Shown one piece after another: positions 34,710-42,063 of a stretch of 64,000 nt of DNA. Numbering within the stretch: position 1 is the stretch's first letter; each line of letters begins with the position of its first letter. Origin of the DNA: Pyxidicoccus trucidator (GTDB taxonomy: Bacteria > Myxococcota > Myxococcia > Myxococcales > Myxococcaceae). The stretch lies in NCBI RefSeq assembly GCF_010894435.1, contig NZ_JAAIXZ010000024.1, positions 1 through 64,000 on the forward strand, read 5' to 3'. The position numbers were made by a program, and so were the translations under genes. The notes beneath the pieces are model-generated. The model saw nothing but the letters and a program-made list of their open reading frames with translations. It was not told the origin of the DNA and did no database searches.

Positions 34710-36254
34710 TCACGGGAGGACCAACATCGTCCGCACCCGCTCGGCGCGGAAGTACTGGCGCAGGTAGGGCGACATGACGCCGTAGGTGAGCGCCCGATTC
34801 ACCTGCTCCTCCTGGAAGCGAAGGATGTCTACCCGGCCCGTGGCACGTAACGTCCGCGCGATGTTCACGGCCGAGCCCAGGCGCGACTGCGTGCGGAGTT
34901 CCTGATCCATCTGCCTCCGCAGCTGGTCGGCGGTGGTGTGGTTGTAGCTGACCCGCCCGCCCTGCTCTGCCTGGAACGACGCGCTGGGGCCCGCCTCCCT
35001 ACCCGACATGCCCTCGAGCATCCGCTCGCCAAAAGACTCGAGCGTCCCTCGCATGTTGGTGGCCAGCCCTCGCGCTTCCTCCTCACGGACGTGCCGCATC
35101 AGGTCGACGGCACAGTCGATCACCGTCAAGCCATCCAGCTCCTGGTAGGTGGTCGTGTAGGAATTGCCGAGCGCGTACTCGTCCCGCTTGAGGTTCGCCC
35201 CCATCCACGACTTGATGGCCTCCATCGCGAACATCCCCTCGGCGTGCTTCCCCGAATAGCGGCCCGGCACCGTCAGCAGGAAATGAAGCCGCGGCACCTT
35301 CACGGACCCGCGCACGACCTCCATGGGCGAGTCCCCTGGAGCTTCCTCCGGGGCGGGCGGAGGGATGCGCGCGACGGGAGGAATGCGCTTGTCGGAGCCC
35401 ACGCCCAGGGCGCCGGAGAAGGCCCTGGCCACCTCGAACTTCGCATCCGCCAGCGGCACGGGCCCGGACACCACCAGCACCGCATGGGCCGGGGTGTAGT
35501 TCGCCTTCACGAAGGACTGCACGTCTTCCAGGGTGAGGTGCTCGAGCGACTCGGGCGTTCCCCCCACGGGGCGGCCGTAGGGATGGCCTGCCAGCAGCTT
35601 CTCGTGGAGCCACCGACGGGAAGGCCCCGTGCCCTGAGCCTCGTAGCGCGCCCACAGGTCGTCCATCTGCCGTGCGCGCACCCTGCGGAAGTCCTCCTCG
35701 GTGACGTGCGCGAGGGGCTCGGACATCCTCTGGGCCTCCAGCTCCACCGCCCTGGCAAAGCGGGCCTGCGCCAGCGTGCTCCACAGCTCCGTATCGTCAT
35801 ACGTCACCGTGTTCCTCGACGTCACGTCCGCGGCCTCCAGCCGTGCCTCCAGCGTCTGGGCGCCAGCCCCCCCGTGTCGCGCCATCAACGAGAGGCGGGC
35901 CGCGAGCTCGGCCAGTCCTGTCTTGCCGGCGGGCTCGTCCGTGGCCCCGACGCGGTAGGACAGGTACACCGTCACCTGCTTCGCTCGGGGGTCCTCCCGT
36001 ACCACCAGCCGCATTCCACTGGGGAAGACCTCATTCGAGACCTTCGCTGCCGTGGAGGGTGTGGGGTCCGCGGCCCAGGAGGGAGCGGGTCTCTCGGCCC
36101 AGGAGCGAGCGGGTCTCGCAGCCGAGGGGAGAGCGGGTCTCGCGGCAGGGGCCGGGGACGGCGCCGTCGCGCAACCCTGCATTGCGAGCCAGGGGAGCAG
36201 GACCCGGAACGGGGCCATTGCCAGACGAGAGATACGCGGAGAGAGAGACGACAC
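34710..36254 (-). CDS. M16-family peptidase homologue without zinc motif
   Basis: A 514-residue lipoprotein (LAMQGC lipobox) with a repetitive Pro/Ala/Arg/Trp stretch at about 35-70, then two M16 half-domains. The zinc motif HxxEH expected near the start of the fold is replaced: the aligned segment reads TGLAELAARLSL, with no His pair or Glu. The second half (KVPRLHFLLTVPG, then DELRTQSRLG-like segments) resembles the non-catalytic half. M16 proteins often work as a catalytic plus a non-catalytic chain, so this may be the inactive partner of an enzyme encoded elsewhere. The GTG at 36254 has GGAGG at 8 bases. Confidence 0.75.
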   Translation of the reverse strand: MSSLSPRISRLAMAPFRVLLPWLAMQGCATAPSPAPAARPALPSAARPARSWAERPAPSWAADPTPSTAAKVSNEVFPSGMRLVVREDPRAKQVTVYLSYRVGATDEPAGKTGLAELAARLSLMARHGGAGAQTLEARLEAADVTSRNTVTYDDTELWSTLAQARFARAVELEAQRMSEPLAHVTEEDFRRVRARQMDDLWARYEAQGTGPSRRWLHEKLLAGHPYGRPVGGTPESLEHLTLEDVQSFVKANYTPAHAVLVVSGPVPLADAKFEVARAFSGALGVGSDKRIPPVARIPPPAPEEAPGDSPMEVVRGSVKVPRLHFLLTVPGRYSGKHAEGMFAMEAIKSWMGANLKRDEYALGNSYTTTYQELDGLTVIDCAVDLMRHVREEEARGLATNMRGTLESFGERMLEGMSGREAGPSASFQAEQGGRVSYNHTTADQLRRQMDQELRTQSRLGSAVNIARTLRATGRVDILRFQEEQVNRALTYGVMSPYLRQYFRAERVRTMLVLP

Positions 36255-36298
36255 GCGCGAGAAGCCTCCATGGACGCGGTTCCCCGCGTTGAGAGGCG

Positions 36299-36323
36299 GC
36301 ACGCTCGCGCGGCCTGAGCGTGC
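36299..36323. repeat. Perfect inverted repeat in divergent promoter region
   Basis: GCACGCTC / GAGCGTGC, 8 bp perfect with a 9-base spacer, lies between the divergent M16-like gene and the histidine kinase. A perfect TTGACA at 36384-36389 lies closer to the kinase but lacks a good -10. The repeat could be an operator. Confidence 0.4.
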
Positions 36324-36445
36324 GGTGCAACCCTTTTCCCGCGGCTGGCTCAGGGGCTCCGAGCTGGAAACTGGCGGGGGGAGTTGACAGCGCCCCCCTC
36401 GTCACTGAGCCTGCCTGACAGCCTTCCTGGAGTTGTGAGGCCATC

Positions 36446-38218
36446 ATGCCGATGCTCGTCTACAACCTGGGTCAGCCCAACGAGGTGATGTTTCCCTTTG
36501 GGACGGAGCCCGTCACCATCGGCAGGGCCGACTCGCAGCCCATCTGCATCCCCCACGCCAGCCTGTCGCGCCAGCACGCGCTCATCGAGTGCAGCGACGG
36601 GCGCTACTTCGTCGTGGACCTGCAGAGCAAGAACGGCACGTTCGTGAACGGCTCGCAGGTCCGCCGCCAGGAACTCCGTTTCGGAGACACACTCCGGCTG
36701 GGCGACCTGCATTTCCTCTTCATGGACAAGAGCCCGTCCGTCCTGGCCGCGGACTCCAGCGCGGATGGCACGGGCCCGCTGGCGGCGCTGCGCCCCCAGG
36801 TGGTCCGCGCGGTCACCCGCGTGCCCCTCCAGGAGCTGGTGCGGGACGTGCCTTCCGGCGAAGAGCGCCCGAGTGCATCGGACGCCACGGAGAAGCGGAC
36901 GCGCGACAAGCTGCGCATCCTCCTCGAGGTGGCGAAGCTCTTCTCCGCCTCCGACAACATCGACGTGGTGCTCGGCAGGATTCTCGACCTGGCGTTCCAG
37001 ATCCTCCACGTGGACCGCGGCGCCGTCTTGCTCGTCAACGAGGCCACGGGAGAGCTGGAGCCTCGCGTCGTCAAGACGACGCAGGGCACTCCCGTGCATG
37101 GGCAGATCTACAGCCAGAACATCGTCGAGTACGTCATGCGCCAGAGCGTGGCGGCCCTCTTCTCGGACGCGACGCAGGACCCACGCCTCGATGATGCGCA
37201 GTCCGTCATCATCCACAGGATTCGCGCCTCGATGTGCGTCCCGCTCAAGCCCAAGGACGACATCATCGGCGTGCTGTACGTCGACAACCTCTCGCTCCCC
37301 AATCGCTACTCGGAGGAGGACCTCGAGTTCCTGGTGGCCTTCGCCAGCCAGGCGGCGCTCGCGCTGGAGAACGCGGCCCTCTACCGGCGCATCGAGCGGG
37401 AGACGGTGGAGCGCATGCAGCTCACCATGGACGCCAAGCTGGCCTCGCTGGCGGCGCTGGTGGGTGGGCTGGCGCACGAGCTGCGCAACCCCCTCAACTT
37501 CATCAACAACTTCGCCCGGCTGTCGGTGGCGCGGGTGGGCGAGTTGTCAGAGCTGCTGGGCGCACAACGGGCGGTGCTGCCGGCCGGGGCGGCCGAGGAA
37601 GTGGACGACGCGCTCTCCGGCCTCCGCGAGAGCACGACGAAAATCCATGAGCACGGCCAGCGGGCCGACTCGCTCATCCACGGCATGCTGCTGCACGCCC
37701 GCCGGCCCGCCGGAGTCCGGGAGGAGCGGGACCTGAATGCGCTCGTGGCGGAGAGCGTGGGCCTGGGACAGGGCGGCGTGCGAGGCCAGCCGCTCGAGGT
37801 GAGGGTGGAGGCGGAGTACGACGCGGACATGGGCCGCGTGGAGATGGTGGCCACGGACCTCTCGCGGGTGTTCATCAACGTGGTGGACAACGCCCTCTAC
37901 GCCATGCGGCAGAAGCGCCAGCAGCCAGGCGCCGAGTACACGCCGACGCTGCGCGTCCGCACCGTGAGCCGTGGGGCCCAGGCCGAGGTGCGCATCCGTG
38001 ACAACGGGCCGGGCATTCCCAGGGAGCTCGCCGAGAAGGTCTTCGAGCCGTTCTTCACCACCAAGCCCCCGGGCCAGGGCACGGGGCTGGGGCTGTCGCT
38101 CGCCCATGAAATCGTGGTGCAGGGACACCAGGGGACGTTCCGGATGGAATCGACCCCTGGTGAGTTCGCGGAGTTCATCATCACCCTGCCCAAGCGGGCG
38201 CGGGCCGGACAGCGCTGA
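36446..38218 (+). CDS. FHA-GAF histidine kinase
   Basis: A 590-residue soluble sensor kinase. Domains in order are an FHA phosphothreonine-binding domain (about 1-95, with TIGRADSQPICIPHASLSRQHA), a GAF domain (about 150-315), a HisKA dimerisation domain with phospho-acceptor His344 in LAHELRNPLNF, and an HATPase with DNGPGIP and GQGTGLGLSLAHEIV. FHA input links it to Ser/Thr kinase signalling, a combination common in myxobacteria. There is no membrane segment and no adjacent response regulator. It ends one base from the convergent sedolisin gene. Confidence 0.93.
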   Translation: MPMLVYNLGQPNEVMFPFGTEPVTIGRADSQPICIPHASLSRQHALIECSDGRYFVVDLQSKNGTFVNGSQVRRQELRFGDTLRLGDLHFLFMDKSPSVLAADSSADGTGPLAALRPQVVRAVTRVPLQELVRDVPSGEERPSASDATEKRTRDKLRILLEVAKLFSASDNIDVVLGRILDLAFQILHVDRGAVLLVNEATGELEPRVVKTTQGTPVHGQIYSQNIVEYVMRQSVAALFSDATQDPRLDDAQSVIIHRIRASMCVPLKPKDDIIGVLYVDNLSLPNRYSEEDLEFLVAFASQAALALENAALYRRIERETVERMQLTMDAKLASLAALVGGLAHELRNPLNFINNFARLSVARVGELSELLGAQRAVLPAGAAEEVDDALSGLRESTTKIHEHGQRADSLIHGMLLHARRPAGVREERDLNALVAESVGLGQGGVRGQPLEVRVEAEYDADMGRVEMVATDLSRVFINVVDNALYAMRQKRQQPGAEYTPTLRVRTVSRGAQAEVRIRDNGPGIPRELAEKVFEPFFTTKPPGQGTGLGLSLAHEIVVQGHQGTFRMESTPGEFAEFIITLPKRARAGQR

Positions 38219-38219
38219 C

Positions 38220-40091
38220 CTACCTCCGACGGCCCCGGGGCCCCACCCTCGTGCCAGCCGCCGCGCGCAGCTGCGCGGGCTTCACCGGCCAGGCCCCCAG
38301 TGCCGCCGCGAGCTTCTTGCCATCCGGCGACCCCAGCCCGGTGCACGGGTTCCAGCTCCGCTCCGGGTTGGCCTGGAAGCCGCCGTTGTTTCCCTGGGAG
38401 ATGGGCCGGCACACCTCCGTGCCCTCCTCCAGGCAGAGCCGGTACAGGTACGGGTTGATCCACCCCACGCGAGTCCCTGGCCCGTGGTTGGCTTCCAGTC
38501 CCTCGTTCATCAGCGCCAGCAACGCCGCCCACATCGGGGCCGCCGCGCTGGTGCCGCCCATGGTGTTCCACTTCCCCTGGAAGATGAACTCATAGCCCGT
38601 CATCCAATCCGCGCTGGCCGCCACGTCCGGCGTGCCCCGCCCGTGGAACGTGTCCACCCGCTGGAGCATCCCGATGTACCAGTAGCAGTCCACCAGCGGA
38701 GGGACTCTCGCCGCGTCCTGCCAGGCCGGGCGCGTGTAGAGACGGCTGATGCCGCCGCCGGTCGCCATCGGGTACGGGAAGGCCGTCTCCGCGTCCGGGA
38801 AGTCCAGGAACAGCATGGGCCGGGTCAGCGAGTTCCAGACGACCTCCGAGTGGATGGCGTCGTCCTTCACCAGGAGCGTCGTTCCTCCACAGGCCAGGAC
38901 GTACGGGCTGCTGGCGGGGAAGTTGGCCGCCGGCACCGCCGTGGGCCGGCCGTCGGAGTAGGTGATGGGCGTGAGCGCCCCGCTGTCACCGCTCGACATG
39001 CACACCGAGATGCCCCGCCACGCCGCCAGGGCGAGCAGCTCGTTGATGATGTCGGCCTCGAGCTGCGTGGGCCCCTGGCCGGCGATCTCCGGGAAGGACC
39101 AGCTCATCGACAGCACCGAGGGCTTGTTCACCTCGTCGAAGATGGCCATGCACAGCGCGACGAGGATGCCGTTCACGCTGACGTCCCGCGAGTTGTAGAC
39201 GGCGATTCTCGCTCGGGGGCACACCGCGCCCACCAGGGCGACGTCGAACGTCACCTCCACGTTGAAGCGGCCGTACCCGGGGATGTTCTCACCGACGTAG
39301 ACGACCTCCGGGTACGGAAGCTCCAGGGCCTCGAAGTACTGACTCAGGTCCCTCTCGATGGCCGCCCCTCCGAGTTGGAGCAGCCCCACGCACTGCCCCT
39401 CGCCCTTCAGCTCCGGGTAGCCATAGAACCGCGCGACGTCAGGGGCGAAGTGCCCTCGGGGCACCAGCAGCTCCTTCAGGTGGGGAGCCTTCTTGAGCAG
39501 CTTCGGAAGGGGCTCCCTGCCGCTGCGCATGAAGGCATGGGGGCGCGACAGCTCACGGTCGTCCAGCCCGAAGATCCAGCGCACCTTCCCGGCCAGCGCG
39601 GGAGGCACGGAGGCGTCGACGAAGTCCCCCACCTTGCCCGGGGGAAGGAAGGCCGCGGCCACCGTCTCCGGCGTCCCGCTCACCACCACCATCGCCGCGG
39701 CCGGGAACACCCGCTCGATGTCCAGCCCCTTCTGGGCGACGAACGCCTCCACCGCCTCCAGGTCCTCCTGGGAGACCCCGAAGGCCTCCAGGTCTTCCGC
39801 GCCCAGGTGCTTGCGCCGGGCGGGGGGCAGCTTCGCCAGGGCCTCGGCGGAAGGGACGGCCCGCTGGCGCCGCAGCGCCAGGGTGGCGGTGATGCGTTCG
39901 GTATCCTCCTGCGGGGCCGCCTGCGTCCTGGGGACAGGGACAGGCGCCCTCCGGGGCCGGGCGAGGGGCGGTGCCTGCTTCGACTTCTCCAGGACCGCCC
40001 GCAGGTTTGGCCGGAGGCGGAGCTTCGCCTCCGGGGGGATGATGGAGCGGAGCTTCGGCTTGCGCCCGGGGGCGGGAGGCTTCTTCATCAT
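38220..40091 (-). CDS. S53 sedolisin (kumamolisin-like) peptidase
   Basis: A 623-residue serine-carboxyl endopeptidase. The basic Pro-rich start (about 1-60) is followed by a pro-kumamolisin activation domain and then the subtilisin-like fold. The catalytic residues are E279 and D283 (EVTFD) with S515 in GGTSAAAP; the oxyanion Asp369 is in SSGDSG. All S53 key residues are intact, so an acid-active secreted protease is expected. No classical signal peptide is visible, which is unusual; export may use another route or a downstream start. Calcium-site residues at the C-terminus (GLGSPDG) are present. Confidence 0.9.
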   Translation of the reverse strand: MMKKPPAPGRKPKLRSIIPPEAKLRLRPNLRAVLEKSKQAPPLARPRRAPVPVPRTQAAPQEDTERITATLALRRQRAVPSAEALAKLPPARRKHLGAEDLEAFGVSQEDLEAVEAFVAQKGLDIERVFPAAAMVVVSGTPETVAAAFLPPGKVGDFVDASVPPALAGKVRWIFGLDDRELSRPHAFMRSGREPLPKLLKKAPHLKELLVPRGHFAPDVARFYGYPELKGEGQCVGLLQLGGAAIERDLSQYFEALELPYPEVVYVGENIPGYGRFNVEVTFDVALVGAVCPRARIAVYNSRDVSVNGILVALCMAIFDEVNKPSVLSMSWSFPEIAGQGPTQLEADIINELLALAAWRGISVCMSSGDSGALTPITYSDGRPTAVPAANFPASSPYVLACGGTTLLVKDDAIHSEVVWNSLTRPMLFLDFPDAETAFPYPMATGGGISRLYTRPAWQDAARVPPLVDCYWYIGMLQRVDTFHGRGTPDVAASADWMTGYEFIFQGKWNTMGGTSAAAPMWAALLALMNEGLEANHGPGTRVGWINPYLYRLCLEEGTEVCRPISQGNNGGFQANPERSWNPCTGLGSPDGKKLAAALGAWPVKPAQLRAAAGTRVGPRGRRR

Positions 40092-40130
40092 GGCAGGCTC
40101 GCTGTCTGGCTTTGATTCGAGGAGGCGTGC

Positions 40131-41357
40131 CTAGCCGCGCACGCCGTAGAACCGGCACCCATTGTCCCAGAGTATCTTCCCCGCCACCCGCGAGCCCAAC
40201 CGCTCGACCAGCAGGGCGGCGTCCTCCTGGATGTGCGGAGGGTGGTCGAGGTGGGGGAAGTCGGACGCGTACAGCATGCAGCCCTCCCCCACCGCGTCGA
40301 TGACCTGCTCGAGGCCCGGCTCCGACGGCTCACAGGTGATGAAGCACTGCCGGGCGAAGTACTCCGAGGGCTTGCGCCGCACGTGCTCTGACACCGTCCA
40401 CCCGTCGCGCTGCCAGGCCGAGTCCAGTCGCCAGAGCCAGAAGGGCAGCCAGCCACAGCCCCCCTCCAGCAGGCCCACGCGCAGGTTGGGGTGCCGCTCC
40501 AGCACGCCCCCCTCCAGCAGGGTCAACAGCGCGAGGGTCAGCTGCAGCGGATTGGCCGTGGCATGGATGCCGAACTGCGTGCGGGCATGCGCCCCTCCGG
40601 CGTCGGGCAGGCGGATGTGCGCGCCGCCATGGAGCCCCACCGTGATGCCCAGCTCCTCGCACCGCGTCCAGAAGGGCTCGAAGGCGGGGTCGCTCAGCAG
40701 CCGCCCCTTGACCTTCTGCGGGTGCACCGTCACCGCCTTCCAGCCCCACTCCGCGATGCGCTCCACCTCGCGCACCATGGCCGCCGGCTCATGCCGGCAC
40801 AGCGCGCCCACGCCGCGCAGGAAGTCCGGGTCCGCCGCGCAGAAGCCGTGCAGCCAGTCGTTGTAGGCGCGCATCAGGGCCACCGCGAGCCGCGGCTCCA
40901 TCTCGTCCACTCCCAGCAGGAAGAGGAACACGGTGGGATAGAAAAAGGCCCGCTCGACGCCCATGCCCCGCATCACCTCGACGTAGGAGGCGCCGTCGAA
41001 ACCACCCCGGATGAGCGGCAGGTAGCGGGTGAAGGCGCCCGCCGCGAGGGGTGCCCAGACCTGGCGCGCCGTATCCGTGAGCAACGGCTTCCCATCCACC
41101 TCCAGGTACTGCAGGCCCGGCTCCGCTCGCGCCATGGCCTCCTCCACCTCCTCCACGTCCAGCCCCTCCCGCTCACACGCGAGGACGAGTCGCGCCCGCC
41201 ACTCCACCTCTTCCTCCCACGTGCGCGCGGGGGACTCGGGAGTCCGCACCCGCAGCCGCTCGCGCAGCCCGCGAGGCAGGGAGTGGGTCCACGCATGGCT
41301 CGGCTCCACCACGTGGGCATCGACGTCCAGGATCCTCGGTCGCTTCGTCCTTCCCAC
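40131..41357 (-). CDS. Amidohydrolase-2 (ACMSD-like) metal enzyme
   Basis: A 408-residue TIM-barrel enzyme of the amidohydrolase-2 family, which includes decarboxylases and hydrolases. The opening RILDVDAHVVEP gives the first metal ligands (D13, H15). HPQKVKGRLLSD, LHGGAH and the C-terminal YASDFPHLDHP supply the others. The reaction cannot be told. The GTG at 41357 is chosen because it starts the family region; a longer frame upstream is unlikely. It is divergent from the RiPP precursor gene across 169 bases, so a link to that pathway is possible but unproven. Confidence 0.78.
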   Translation of the reverse strand: MGRTKRPRILDVDAHVVEPSHAWTHSLPRGLRERLRVRTPESPARTWEEEVEWRARLVLACEREGLDVEEVEEAMARAEPGLQYLEVDGKPLLTDTARQVWAPLAAGAFTRYLPLIRGGFDGASYVEVMRGMGVERAFFYPTVFLFLLGVDEMEPRLAVALMRAYNDWLHGFCAADPDFLRGVGALCRHEPAAMVREVERIAEWGWKAVTVHPQKVKGRLLSDPAFEPFWTRCEELGITVGLHGGAHIRLPDAGGAHARTQFGIHATANPLQLTLALLTLLEGGVLERHPNLRVGLLEGGCGWLPFWLWRLDSAWQRDGWTVSEHVRRKPSEYFARQCFITCEPSEPGLEQVIDAVGEGCMLYASDFPHLDHPPHIQEDAALLVERLGSRVAGKILWDNGCRFYGVRG

Positions 41358-41526
41358 TGTCGCTCTTCTCCTCGCGGACCGCCGCTCCCCCGACCCGGAT
41401 GACGTGGCGCGGACCATACCGTCGCCGCGAGCACCGGACCATCCGGGCGCGCCGCGACGCGCGGAGTGATTCGTTGCGGACTTCGACAAGCCGCTGTTAG
41501 CATCCGCCGCCCTCGAAGGAGTGGAG

Positions 41527-42063
41527 ATGGCCCCCAAGAAGAGCAGCCGTAGCGCAGCCCCCACGGTGAAGGCTCGCAAGTCTCCAGCCCGCGGGCCCGC
41601 GGCTCGCAAGCCGCCCGCCCTCAAAGCCCTGGCACGCAAGGCCGCCGCCCTCAAGGCACCGGCACGCAAGAAGGCACCCGCACGCAAGAAGGCTCCTGCA
41701 CGCAAGAAGGCTCCCGCACGCAAGCCTCCGGCCCTGCGCGGCGGGCCGAAGCTGGTGACCAACCTCGGGCATGTGGTCGACCTCGACTGGCTGAAGACCT
41801 GGCCGCGCATCGTCGCCCGCGCCTGGAGCGACCCCGCCTTCATGGACAAGCTCAAGAGCGCGCCCACGAAGGTCTTCGAGGAGTACGGCCTGCCGCTGTT
41901 CCCCGACTTCGAGTACGCCATCAAGTCTGGCGCGGGCAGGCCCCTGGTGACGCTGAGCGTTCCCCCCCGTCCGGCCGGCGCCGGGTACGAGAGCGTGAGC
42001 GACATCACCACCGAGAATGGCAACTCGCGGCCACAGAGCTGCACCAACACCTGCGGATTCTGA
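41527..42063 (+). CDS. RiPP precursor peptide with NHLP-type leader
   Basis: A 178-residue precursor peptide. Residues 1-75 are an unusual Lys/Ala/Pro/Arg-rich extension with APARKK repeats, like histone H1 tails. Residues about 92-148 form a nitrile-hydratase-like leader: IVARAWSDPAFMDKLKSAP is the diagnostic motif, followed by the GLPLFPDFEY turn and LVTLSVPP strand. The last 30 residues end in PQSCTNTCGF, where Ser171, Cys172, Thr173, Thr175 and Cys176 are modification sites. The ATG at 41527 has AGGAG 5 bases before it. It heads a seven-gene modification operon. The final cleavage site is not visible. Confidence 0.88.
   Translation: MAPKKSSRSAAPTVKARKSPARGPAARKPPALKALARKAAALKAPARKKAPARKKAPARKKAPARKPPALRGGPKLVTNLGHVVDLDWLKTWPRIVARAWSDPAFMDKLKSAPTKVFEEYGLPLFPDFEYAIKSGAGRPLVTLSVPPRPAGAGYESVSDITTENGNSRPQSCTNTCGF
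41656..41727 (+). repeat. Four 18-bp repeats in the precursor N-terminus
   Basis: Four in-frame units encoding APARKK-type hexapeptides. They are nearly identical in DNA, indicating expansion within the precursor gene, and sit outside the leader and core. Confidence 0.85.
41974..42063 (+). other. Predicted core-bearing C-terminus of the precursor
   Basis: The last 29 residues and stop codon of the precursor. After the leader strand comes an acidic spacer with Ser and Thr, then the short segment SRPQSCTNTCGF. All likely targets for cyclodehydration, dehydration and thioamidation lie here. The exact core boundary is inferred. Confidence 0.6.

Noticed and set aside
36060..36165. Repeated GAGCGGGTCTC motifs
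   Set aside because: They code in frame for the Pro/Ala/Arg/Trp linker of the M16-like lipoprotein and are not a regulatory array.
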